Shown here: positions 1-6,427 of the stretch, in pieces
Layout of the letters: every line of letters begins with the position of its first letter
How positions within the stretch are numbered: the first letter of the stretch is position 1
Source of the DNA: Pseudomonadota bacterium
GTDB taxonomy: Bacteria; Pseudomonadota; Gammaproteobacteria; Natronospirales; REEB76
Assembly: GCA_021779005.1 (NCBI GenBank)
Contig: JAJYBN010000004.1
Span: 1 to 16,988, forward strand
Length of the DNA stretch: 16,988 bases
Direction of reading: 5' to 3'
Notes under the pieces: model-generated
Database searches by the model: none
What the model was told of the DNA's origin: nothing
Seen by the model: the letters and a program-made list of their open reading frames with translations, nothing else
Made by a program: the position numbers and the translations under genes

Positions 1-139
1 CGTTGCGCCGTACTTCACGCGAGAGCGTTGAAACATGCCGGCCCAATCGAACCGCAATGGCCCGTAACGACTGCCCCCGTGCCAGTCCTCGACTCAGTTC
101 CTCACGCTCGACCAAATACAACCGCCGATACGTTGACAT
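1..139 (-). CDS. IS30-family transposase, N-terminal fragment (cut by window edge)
   Basis: The 46 visible codons start MSTYRRLYLVEREEL and run through a helix-turn-helix ending in STLSREVRRN. This is the signature N-terminal DNA-binding domain (HTH_38 type) of IS30 transposases, which binds the element's terminal repeats. The DDE catalytic core lies beyond the left edge, so it is unknown whether the gene is intact. The ATG is fixed by a strong Shine-Dalgarno sequence a few bases upstream and by the start matching the family N-terminus. The recognition rests on family knowledge of this N-terminal sequence. Confidence 0.88.
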   Translation of the reverse strand, partial: MSTYRRLYLVEREELSRGLARGQSLRAIAVRLGRHVSTLSREVRRN

Positions 140-145
140 ACAACA

Positions 146-153
146 CCTCCTCC
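146..153 (-). promoter_or_regulatory. Ribosome binding site of the IS30 transposase
   Basis: On the - strand this reads GGAGGAGG, a near-perfect Shine-Dalgarno sequence 6 bases before the transposase ATG (139-137). It is unusually strong for a transposase and settles the start codon. Confidence 0.75.
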
Positions 154-168
154 ATACACTCTAGCTGG

Positions 169-198
169 GTGTTGCACTGAAAACTTGAGACCGCCGCC
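169..198. repeat. Terminal inverted repeat of the IS30-family element (approximate limits)
   Basis: The segment begins GTGTTGCACTGAAAACTTGA and ends in GACCGCCGCC. A TGTTGCACT core followed by an A/T-rich stretch and a CCGCC-like outer end is typical of IS30-family terminal repeats. Only one end is in the window, so the repeat length and any target duplication cannot be verified. Confidence 0.65.
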
Positions 199-233
199 AT
201 ATAAATAATCAGATTGAAAGTTGCATTGCGCAC

Positions 234-239
234 AAGGAG
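234..239 (+). promoter_or_regulatory. Ribosome binding site deciding the fabV GTG start
   Basis: AAGGAG lies six bases upstream of a GTG at 246. This ideal spacing, with the family-typical N-terminus (MIIKPK), fixes the GTG as the start. The site is outside the IS and belongs to the native locus. Confidence 0.8.
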
Positions 240-245
240 ATCTGC

Positions 246-1451
246 GTGATCATCAAACCCAAAGTATGGGGTTTCATCTGTACCACAGCCCACCCTCTGG
301 GCTGCGAGTTAAACGTGCTCGAGCAGATAAACACCACCCAGAAACTAGATAGGCGCTCAGATGGTCCGAAGCGTGTACTCATAATCGGATCATCGACAGG
401 CTATGGCTTGGCTGCCCGAATAACAGCGGCTTTCGGGTTTGGTGCAGCCACTATCGGAGTGTTTTTAGAGAAACCCGCAAAGGGCGTCAAAACTGGCAGT
501 GCAGGCTGGTATAACGCTGTCGCATTCGAGAAATACGCCAAGTTATCCGGAATACAGAGCATATCCATCAACGCAGATGCATATTCGCACGCGACGCGTA
601 AGCGTGTCATTGAATTGATCAAGCGGGAAATGGGTGGACAGGTTGATTTGGTGGTGTACTCACTGGCTTCGCCGGTGCGCAGTTTGCCCGATACGGACTC
701 GGTTGTCCGTACCTCGCTGAAGCCGATTGGCGAGGTGTTAACCGGCAAATCGATTAATACCGATCTAGACCGGATCGTGGATGTGCGTCTCGAACCCGCA
801 AGCCAGCAGGAAATTGATGACACCATCAAGGTTATGGGTGGGGAGGATTTGGAATTATGGATTTCAGCTTTAGACGAGGCAAATATCTTGCCGCGCGATG
901 CTAAGGTAGTGGCCTTTAGCTATATTGGACCGAAAATTACCTGGCCAATTTACTGGCACGGAACCATTGGCCGCGCAAAACAGCATCTTGAAAACACAAC
1001 CAACAAAATTCGACAAAAGTATGGTGACAGGGGTTTAAGTATTTACATCGCGATGATGAAATCAGTAGTCACCCAGGCGAGCGCCGCGATTCCGGTGATG
1101 CCTCTATATATTTCCATTGTATTTCGCATTATGCGGGATAAGGGGCTGCACGAAACCATTATCGGACAGGTGAACCGCCTGTTCCGGGTAAAGCTGTATT
1201 CGGAGGACGGCCACCCGCCTCAGACCGATGCCGAGGGCCGGTTAAGGTTGGATGATCTCGAGTTGCGTATCGACGTTCAGCAGGCGTGTAATGATATATG
1301 GGCCAAAGTTTCCGATGAGAACCTCAATCTGATTACCGATTACCAGGATTACAAACGGGATTTTTTGAATCTGTTTGGTTTTGCCAGAGAAGATGTTGAC
1401 TATGATCAAGACATCCCTGTCGATGCTAAGTTCGATTGTGACATTCCATAA
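246..1451 (+). CDS. fabV: Enoyl-[acyl-carrier-protein] reductase FabV / trans-2-enoyl-CoA reductase
   Basis: FabV reduces trans-2-enoyl-ACP (or enoyl-CoA) with NAD(P)H, the last step of each fatty-acid elongation round, in the cytoplasm. The 401-residue product has the family's usual length and start ([20 protein letters not shown]). It carries the nucleotide-binding motif [11 protein letters not shown] at about residues 48-58 and the FabV catalytic Tyr-X8-Lys pattern at Tyr236/Lys245, inside the hallmark ITWPIYWHG segment. The GTG start is supported by an AAGGAG ribosome binding site. It is the first gene of a same-strand series with a phosphopantetheinyl transferase, a deacetylase, an ACP and a ketosynthase. 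This suggests a dedicated enoyl reductase for that locus, though it could also be the housekeeping enzyme. FabV enzymes are characteristically insensitive to triclosan. An IS30 element ends about 48 bp upstream and may have altered its promoter. Confidence 0.95.
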   Translation: MIIKPKVWGFICTTAHPLGCELNVLEQINTTQKLDRRSDGPKRVLIIGSSTGYGLAARITAAFGFGAATIGVFLEKPAKGVKTGSAGWYNAVAFEKYAKLSGIQSISINADAYSHATRKRVIELIKREMGGQVDLVVYSLASPVRSLPDTDSVVRTSLKPIGEVLTGKSINTDLDRIVDVRLEPASQQEIDDTIKVMGGEDLELWISALDEANILPRDAKVVAFSYIGPKITWPIYWHGTIGRAKQHLENTTNKIRQKYGDRGLSIYIAMMKSVVTQASAAIPVMPLYISIVFRIMRDKGLHETIIGQVNRLFRVKLYSEDGHPPQTDAEGRLRLDDLELRIDVQQACNDIWAKVSDENLNLITDYQDYKRDFLNLFGFAREDVDYDQDIPVDAKFDCDIP

Positions 1452-1478
1452 AACATAGTTTGCTCACCAAGCAGCCAT

Positions 1479-2225
1479 ATGCCTGTGTCAATCCAGCTCA
1501 TGTTCGCAAACAACACCCATCAATTGTCGCTTGACCAAGCCAGTGCCCTGTTAAAAAAACTGCACGAGTCACAAAAGGCCCGTTATGAATCGATAACCAA
1601 TCCCGAAAGACGCAACACCTGGTTGTTGGGGCGTGCACTCCTGGTGGCTGCAATGGAGTATCGATACGGCTGCTGTGACCCAGCGTCGATTCGCACGGAT
1701 CCACATGGCGGAATTTTGCTTGATGACGTAGCTGCCCAGGTCAGCTTGAGCCATAGCCATCATAAGATTGTCATCAGTTTGTCGGAAACCAGAGTGGGGG
1801 TGGATATTGAATACAAGAAGAAACGCGGGCTTCTTCGGCACGCTTCAAAGATATTCGCTCCTGCTGAATCGCGCCATCTGCATGCGCGGTTAGATGCCGA
1901 ACAACTTGATGTGTTTTATATTTACTGGACACTGAAAGAAGCCGCATGTAAAGCCTCAGATATGCCTCTGCTGGCTTGCCTGCAGAACGCTTGTTTCGAT
2001 CTGCAAAATTACACCTTTCGTTTACACCATCCATTTACTGCACAGGATTGGTGTTTCATGTCCGCGCCGGTGGAATTAAAATGGCGAATGGCACTGGCCA
2101 TTCCCGGTACACGTGTTGCGCCCCGGATCGAATGCTGGCAATTGTCTTCCGACAGACAATGGCGCAGGTTCCATCTTGATCAGCACATGTTCCTGCCAGC
2201 AACGGAAACACACCATGCTTGTTAG
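1479..2225 (+). CDS. 4'-phosphopantetheinyl transferase, Sfp/AcpT type
   Basis: It transfers the phosphopantetheine arm of coenzyme A onto a conserved serine of carrier proteins, turning apo-ACP into holo-ACP. In the 248-residue product, the two PPTase superfamily motifs are visible: VGVDIE at residues 106-111, where the acidic residues bind Mg2+, and WTLKEAACK at 150-158. Upstream are WLLGRALL near 48-55 and SLSHSHH at 89-95, the substrate-binding region of the family. The length (~250) fits the Sfp-like rather than the ~125-residue AcpS class. It begins 27 bases after fabV and ends 5 bases before the deacetylase, so these three are probably cotranscribed. The natural partner is the stand-alone ACP at 3251. 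Start choice is uncertain: neither the ATG at 1479 nor the in-frame ATG at 1500 has a good ribosome binding site. Confidence 0.88.
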   Translation: MPVSIQLMFANNTHQLSLDQASALLKKLHESQKARYESITNPERRNTWLLGRALLVAAMEYRYGCCDPASIRTDPHGGILLDDVAAQVSLSHSHHKIVISLSETRVGVDIEYKKKRGLLRHASKIFAPAESRHLHARLDAEQLDVFYIYWTLKEAACKASDMPLLACLQNACFDLQNYTFRLHHPFTAQDWCFMSAPVELKWRMALAIPGTRVAPRIECWQLSSDRQWRRFHLDQHMFLPATETHHAC

Positions 2226-2230
2226 TATGA

Positions 2231-3085
2231 ATGCATTACAAGCAACCAATGGATGAATCCTTACCACGTTCAGTAGCCGTGGCACAGCCTCGAAATATGA
2301 GATTGCGATTTATCCGTTGGAATCTGCAGTACATTACTATTGTTTACATTTTTTGTGCTGTTTCCATTGGCTTGCTGTTCAATTGGTCAATACCACTTCT
2401 CGTCATCCCTGCTCTGATACTGGTGATTCTTCTGATAGGTGGAATCGCACGTCCGGGCTCGCAACTGTTCTATCCCACGATTACGCACGGTGGGCGGGCA
2501 AAAAAACTCGTGGCATTGACTTTTGACGATGGTCCCGACCCGGATGTGACCCAAAAGGTGCTTGACGTTTTAGCCAAATACAGTGCGCGGGCTACCTTTT
2601 TTGTGATCGGCAAATGGCTAGACAAATACCCGGAAATGGGAAAACGGATTGTTGAAGCAGGCCATGTTCTTGGCAACCATTCCTGGAGTCATTCTCGCCT
2701 GCAGAATTTTTATTCTGCCCGTAGACATGCCCATGAAATCGAAAAATGCCAATTGCTTATTGAGAAACTGAGCGGCCCGTCGCAGGTGATTTACAGGCCG
2801 CCGATTGGTTTAAAAAGCTGCGAACTGGGGCAGGCTGCCTACCGGCAGAATGTGATGCTCGTGGCCTGGTCGTTGCATAGCCGTGATACACGTATGCAAG
2901 ACCCGGATAGAATCGCGAAGCGGGTACTGGATAAAATCCGTGGCGGTGATATCGTACTGATGCACGATGGACACGACTTGCCGGGGCGTCATCGGACGCA
3001 GTGTGTGCAGGCTGTGCATTTAATTCTGCAGGGGTTGCAAGCCAGGGGACTGCAGTGCGTGACTGTGCCAGAATTGCTTGAATAA
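2231..3085 (+). CDS. Membrane-anchored polysaccharide deacetylase (NodB homology, CE4)
   Basis: CE4 enzymes remove N- or O-acetyl groups from glycans with a divalent metal. Two hydrophobic segments at about residues 34-54 and 55-73 should anchor the protein in the inner membrane. The NodB domain follows: TFDDGP at 97-102 (catalytic and metal Asp), HSWSH at 150-154 (the two metal-binding His), RPPIG at 189-193, a WSLHSRD motif at 213-219 and LMHDG at 243-247 with the catalytic His. All five motifs look intact. Its start overlaps the end of the PPTase gene region within 5 bases, implying cotranscription and possibly coupled translation. ATGs at 2231 and 2249 are both possible and neither has a clear ribosome binding site. 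The target glycan is unknown. A cell-envelope glycan or a glycolipid made with the neighbouring acyl machinery is only inference. Confidence 0.88.
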   Translation: MHYKQPMDESLPRSVAVAQPRNMRLRFIRWNLQYITIVYIFCAVSIGLLFNWSIPLLVIPALILVILLIGGIARPGSQLFYPTITHGGRAKKLVALTFDDGPDPDVTQKVLDVLAKYSARATFFVIGKWLDKYPEMGKRIVEAGHVLGNHSWSHSRLQNFYSARRHAHEIEKCQLLIEKLSGPSQVIYRPPIGLKSCELGQAAYRQNVMLVAWSLHSRDTRMQDPDRIAKRVLDKIRGGDIVLMHDGHDLPGRHRTQCVQAVHLILQGLQARGLQCVTVPELLE

Positions 3086-3090
3086 TAAGG

Positions 3091-3114
3091 ATGCCTGTAG
3101 ATTGATCCAGGCAT
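3091..3114 (+). terminator. Hairpin after the deacetylase gene, possible attenuator
   Basis: ATGCCTG (3091-3097) and CAGGCAT (3108-3114) form a perfect 7-bp stem with a 10-base loop, five bases after the deacetylase stop codon. No run of T follows, so it is not a classical intrinsic terminator. It may act as a weak or Rho-assisted stop, or protect the mRNA 3' end. The remaining ~136 bases up to the ACP gene are A/T-rich and show no convincing promoter. Confidence 0.35.
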
Positions 3115-3250
3115 TGCAGATTAGCTTCAGGATGAGGTTTCTGTATTGGCTTTAATGTTTATGCGAAAGCAAAAACAGTGGGATTAAGTCTCAAAAATAC
3201 TGTAAAGTCTTACGCCATAATCAATGGTAACAGCGCGGGATATTTCGCAC

Positions 3251-3502
3251 ATGGATAAACAAGATATATTCAAAACACTAAAAGATACTTTGGTGGAGCA
3301 GTTCGAATTAGATCCGGCCAAAATCACCCCGGAAGCACGCTTATCAGAGGATCTGGATCTGGACAGCATCGACGCAGTCGACCTAGTCCTTAAACTGCAG
3401 GAGATCACCGGCCGCAAGGTCAGCCCTGAGCAGTTTAGAGAAGTACGCACAGTAGGGGACGTGCAGACTGTCATCGAACAGATTATGGCCGTGAATAAAT
3501 AA
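3251..3502 (+). CDS. Acyl carrier protein, stand-alone
   Basis: This 83-residue acidic protein carries acyl intermediates on a phosphopantetheine arm. The attachment site is Ser39 in the motif LDLDSIDAVDLV (codon at 3365), matching the DSL/DSI signature of ACPs. The start chosen is the ATG at 3251, giving MDKQDIFKTL. An upstream in-frame ATG at 3224 would add nine residues but has no ribosome binding site. From memory the sequence resembles the ACPs of aryl-polyene type gene clusters (MDK start, ITPEA, DLDSIDAVDLV) more than housekeeping AcpP, though this was not tested by alignment. It lies 148 bp before the ketosynthase and 165 bp after the deacetylase. The PPTase at 1479 is the likely activator and the ketosynthase the likely client enzyme. 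Confidence 0.92.
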   Translation: MDKQDIFKTLKDTLVEQFELDPAKITPEARLSEDLDLDSIDAVDLVLKLQEITGRKVSPEQFREVRTVGDVQTVIEQIMAVNK

Positions 3503-3581
3503 CCCGTATGTGCTGATAGTTGGGGGAAACATTTCCGCGGTTTTCCTGCCTTTGTGCGCTGTTCCTGTCAGCCATAGTCCG

Positions 3582-3597
3582 GATATGGCACCATATC
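3582..3597. promoter_or_regulatory. Perfect inverted repeat in the ACP-ketosynthase gap
   Basis: GATATGG-CA-CCATATC is a perfect 7-bp dyad about 50 bp upstream of the ketosynthase start. It could be an operator or an RNA processing hairpin. A smaller dyad (GGAAA-CA-TTTCC, 3525-3536) lies upstream in the same gap. No T run follows either, which argues against a terminator. Confidence 0.35.
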
Positions 3598-3636
3598 TGT
3601 AGTATCGAACCAGTTCAACAATCACCGTCTGTAATT

Positions 3637-3643
3637 AGGGAGG
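3637..3643 (+). promoter_or_regulatory. Ribosome binding site deciding the ketosynthase GTG start
   Basis: AGGGAGG sits six bases before the GTG at 3650 and supports that start over any downstream ATG. The predicted N-terminus (LRRVVITGMG) is exactly where ketosynthases of this family begin. Confidence 0.75.
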
Positions 3644-3649
3644 CATCGA

Positions 3650-4882
3650 GTGCTGCGACGAGTGGTTATCACCGGTATGGGTGGCCTGACTGCGCTGGGG
3701 CATGACTGGACCGTAATCAGAGGCAACCTGCACAATCGCCGCTCCGGCGTGAAATACATGGAGGAATGGTCTGGTTTCAAGGACATAAACACCCGTTTGG
3801 CGGCACCGGTGGCAGCGTTTGATTTGCCATCACAATATAACCGCAAAACCATGCGCAGCATGGGCCCCGTAGCCATACTGTCCACGCGTGCTACGGAACT
3901 GGCATTGGAAAATGCCGGCCTGCTCGGGGCGCCGATACTAACCTCCGGCAGTACTGGCATCGCATATGGAGCTTGTGCGGGTAGCGCAGAACCGGTCATT
4001 GCATTCGGCCACATGGCCAAAACCGGCAGCCTGCACGGCGTAACTTCCAATACCTATATGCAGATGATGAGTCATACGGGCGCAGTGAACATCAGCCTGT
4101 TCTTTGGCATCACCGGACGTATTATTCCGTCCAGCAGTGCTTGTACATCCGGCAGTCAGGCGATTGGGTTTGCTTATGAAACCATCAAATTTGGCAAGCA
4201 AGTGGTGATGATCGCGGGTGGTGCCGAGGAACTGAGTCTGGGCCCATCCGCTGTTTTCGACACATTGTTTGCTGCCAGCACCCGCAATGATGCGCCGGGT
4301 ACCACACCGCGGCCTTTTGATCGTGACCGCGACGGTTTGGTGGTCGGAGAAGGGGCAGCCACTTTGATACTCGAGGAACTTGAGCATGCCCGTCAGCGGG
4401 GAGCGACCATTTACGCTGAAATTGTCGGTTTTGGCTGCAACGCCGATGGTTCACATATGACCCAGCCTAATACCAGTGCCATAGCCAAAGTGATGCAGCT
4501 GGCTTTGGAAGATGCCGCTCTTTCGTCACAAGCGATCGGCTATGTGAATGCGCATGCAACAGGAACAAAACTCGGTGATGTTGCTGAGTCTGTCGCCACC
4601 CATGAGGTGTTGGGAAGCCGCATGCCGATCAGTTCTCTCAAAAGCTATTTTGGACATACCCTCGGAGCATGTGGTTCATTGGAGGCTTGGTTGACCATAG
4701 AGATGATGCGGGATAACTGGTTCGCGCCTACTATGAACCTAGATAATCTGGACCCGGAGTGCGCGGAACTTGATTATTTGACGGGGAACGGACGTAATTT
4801 CGAGGTGGAGTATGTGATGAGCAATAATTTTGCCTTCGGTGGTATCAATACCACTCTCATTTTTCGTCGCTGGGGCTCATGA
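3650..4882 (+). CDS. Beta-ketoacyl-ACP synthase, FabF/KAS II-like
   Basis: It condenses an acyl thioester with malonyl-ACP, extending the chain by two carbons. The 410-residue product is of normal length, starting RRVVITGMGGLTALG. It has the nucleophile Cys165 in SSACTSGS, His302 in the AHATGTKLGD motif, Lys331, and His336 in KSYFGHTLGACG, so the Cys-His-His triad and lysine are complete and the enzyme should be active rather than a chain-length factor. The C-terminal NNFAFGGIN motif is also present. The GTG start is backed by an AGGGAGG site. The N-terminal region and the SSACTSGSQAIG surroundings remind me of ketosynthases from aryl-polyene type clusters more than of housekeeping FabF or FabB; that is recollection, not an alignment. 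With the ACP directly upstream it forms a minimal carrier-plus-condenser pair. No second ketosynthase or chain-length factor follows. Confidence 0.93.
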   Translation: MLRRVVITGMGGLTALGHDWTVIRGNLHNRRSGVKYMEEWSGFKDINTRLAAPVAAFDLPSQYNRKTMRSMGPVAILSTRATELALENAGLLGAPILTSGSTGIAYGACAGSAEPVIAFGHMAKTGSLHGVTSNTYMQMMSHTGAVNISLFFGITGRIIPSSSACTSGSQAIGFAYETIKFGKQVVMIAGGAEELSLGPSAVFDTLFAASTRNDAPGTTPRPFDRDRDGLVVGEGAATLILEELEHARQRGATIYAEIVGFGCNADGSHMTQPNTSAIAKVMQLALEDAALSSQAIGYVNAHATGTKLGDVAESVATHEVLGSRMPISSLKSYFGHTLGACGSLEAWLTIEMMRDNWFAPTMNLDNLDPECAELDYLTGNGRNFEVEYVMSNNFAFGGINTTLIFRRWGS

Positions 4883-4990
4883 GACTGAATGCAAGGATTC
4901 CGGAAATTTTATCCAGCGGTTCTATGCGCACAGAAATTATTAAAAAACAAATCCGAATGGGGCCAGTAAAGTTTGGCAATTTCGGCAGAA

Positions 4991-5614
4991 CTATGCTGAT
5001 ATGTATACAGATACCGCGAACGTGTCCTTCGAAAACGCGGACATCTTCGGGTTCTTGACTACGGTGTAATCACTGCGTTTCTCCAACAACAAAGTATTTC
5101 CCGTGTTGACTTCGATCTGATCGTCCAGTAATCCTTCCAGACTAAACCCGCCAGACAAGCAATAGATCAGCAAGATCTCCGAATGCTGCCGCCAGCGAAT
5201 CGGGCCTGGTGATGTGGGCATCTCGCAGGCATGCGTGCATTTTGCCCGGGCACTCATGACATTGAAGTCGCGTACCGGTCCATCCAGCAGCCGGCAATAG
5301 GTCTGAGTTTCGCCCTTGAAGTTGAAGGGCAGATGAGGCTGATCGATGCGCTGTGATGGAGCAGAATCGAAGCTCAGTTCCATGCCGGCGCCCTCGATCA
5401 GCAGGATGCTGCGATCATAGCCCGGAAACCGCGAGAACTCGCAGTGGTTGTCGATATCGGCGATGCTCACGCGCCAGTCGAAAGGCTTGTCAACGAGGCC
5501 GGCATCCGGAGGAAAAACCGCCAACTCCGTGGTCATCCCCAGACCGTTCTTCCATGGCATGCGCCGGTAATCTTCCGGTTGCAGAAGGCGAATGCCGCTT
5601 GCCAGCTCATGCAT
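4991..5614 (-). CDS. HutD/Ves family cupin-like protein
   Basis: The 207-residue protein carries the family hallmark MPWKNGLGMTTELA at residues 19-32, followed by FDWRVSIADI and the FSRFPGYDRSILLIEG segment typical of the HutD/Ves bicupin fold (PF05962). HutD in Pseudomonas has been linked to limiting histidine-utilisation expression, and E. coli Ves to stress and cold-induced conditions; the biochemical activity is not established. Here no hut genes are nearby. It is the last gene of a tetR-SDR-hutD series, 15 bases after the SDR stop, so it is probably under the TetR-type repressor. The 108 bp between its stop and the ketosynthase stop (convergent genes) contain no convincing terminator. 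A clear ribosome binding site is lacking. Confidence 0.85.
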   Translation of the reverse strand: MHELASGIRLLQPEDYRRMPWKNGLGMTTELAVFPPDAGLVDKPFDWRVSIADIDNHCEFSRFPGYDRSILLIEGAGMELSFDSAPSQRIDQPHLPFNFKGETQTYCRLLDGPVRDFNVMSARAKCTHACEMPTSPGPIRWRQHSEILLIYCLSGGFSLEGLLDDQIEVNTGNTLLLEKRSDYTVVKNPKMSAFSKDTFAVSVYISA

Positions 5615-5629
5615 GCGTCGGGCATCGCC

Positions 5630-6427
5630 TCATTGCAGGGTCATCAGGCGGTAGGTGATGGCCGCAGACCAGCGGCGCGGAACGAAGCGATTCGACCATA
5701 CCATCAAGGCATTCATCCTCCCCGGTACCACACTCGGTCTGCGCTTGAGCATGGCCTTGAGACCGATGCGCACCACCTCCGGGCTTTGCATCATCAGCAG
5801 GCGCTGATACAGGCTTGGCTTTTGTCCCGCGACCCGCAGGAATTCTGTGGCGGTGACGCCGGGTGACACTACCGTGCAGCTGACGCGGGCGTTGCGCAAC
5901 TCATAGTTGAGCGCTTCACCGAAGTACAGCACGAAAGTCTTGGCCGCGCTGTAGGCGGCGTAGGTCGGTGAGGGTTGATAGGCGCCGATGGAGCTGATCT
6001 GCAGGATATAGCCGTAGTCCCGCTCGAGCATCTCGGGTAGCACCAGCTTAGTGAGCTGCATGACCGCCAGGATGTCGAGCATCAGCATCTGCTGCTCCTG
6101 CGGCCAGGGTATTTTCGCGTGTTCACCATAGATTCCGAAGCCGGCGTTATTGATCAGAATTTCGACGGATAAACCCGCAGCCTTGATGGCAGCGTAAAGT
6201 TTCTGCGGAGCGTCAGCTTCAGCCAGGTCAGTGGTCAAAACCTGGATATTGACCGGGTGCTTGACGAGCAGTTCCTGTTTGAGTTTTTGCAGCAGCTCGC
6301 CACGGCGCGCTACCAGGATCAGATGACAACCGCTGGCGGCCAGCTGGCGGGCGAATTCAGCGCCCAGGCCGCTGGAGGCACCGGTGACCAGTGCGGTCTT
6401 GCCCTGCAGTGACGATTTATTTTTCAT
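5630..6427 (-). CDS. Short-chain dehydrogenase/reductase (SDR), classical DltE-like
   Basis: A cytoplasmic NAD(P)-dependent oxidoreductase of 265 residues with the classical SDR layout. It has the cofactor motif TGASSGLG at 15-22, NNAG at 93-96, the catalytic Ser near 145-146 in QISSIGAY, and the Tyr-X3-Lys pair Tyr159/Lys163 in YSAAK. An Arg-Arg after the second beta strand (VARRGE, 39-44) suggests preference for NADP(H), an inference from SDR rules. The C-terminal half (MMQSPEVVRIGLKAMLKRRPSV) matches SDRs often annotated as DltE-like or ketoacyl reductases of unknown substrate. Its ATG lies inside the end of the tetR gene (11-bp overlap), indicating translational coupling. Substrate unknown: a steroid, lipid or aromatic alcohol/ketone are all possible. 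Confidence 0.9.
   Translation of the reverse strand: MKNKSSLQGKTALVTGASSGLGAEFARQLAASGCHLILVARRGELLQKLKQELLVKHPVNIQVLTTDLAEADAPQKLYAAIKAAGLSVEILINNAGFGIYGEHAKIPWPQEQQMLMLDILAVMQLTKLVLPEMLERDYGYILQISSIGAYQPSPTYAAYSAAKTFVLYFGEALNYELRNARVSCTVVSPGVTATEFLRVAGQKPSLYQRLLMMQSPEVVRIGLKAMLKRRPSVVPGRMNALMVWSNRFVPRRWSAAITYRLMTLQ

Larger units (their letters stand above)
1..198 (-). mobile_element. IS30-family insertion sequence, 5' end only
   Basis: The first ~198 bases hold the transposase start, its ribosome binding site and the terminal inverted repeat of an IS30-family element. The element reads leftward and leaves the window, so its length and intactness cannot be judged. The outer boundary near base 198 is inferred from where the conserved end sequence stops. 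It lies about 48 bp upstream of the fabV start codon, probably within that gene's native promoter region. Confidence 0.85.

Noticed and set aside
172..211. A hybrid promoter formed by TTGCAC or TTGAGA in the IS end and TATAAA/TAATCA beyond it
   Set aside because: None of the pairs has a 16-18 base spacer, so no promoter is claimed; only the possibility is noted as a finding.
3938..4387. 149-codon open frame antisense to the ketosynthase
   Set aside because: It is opposite the ketosynthase active-site region and its translation shows no domain; several overlapping antisense frames of this kind occur in conserved genes.
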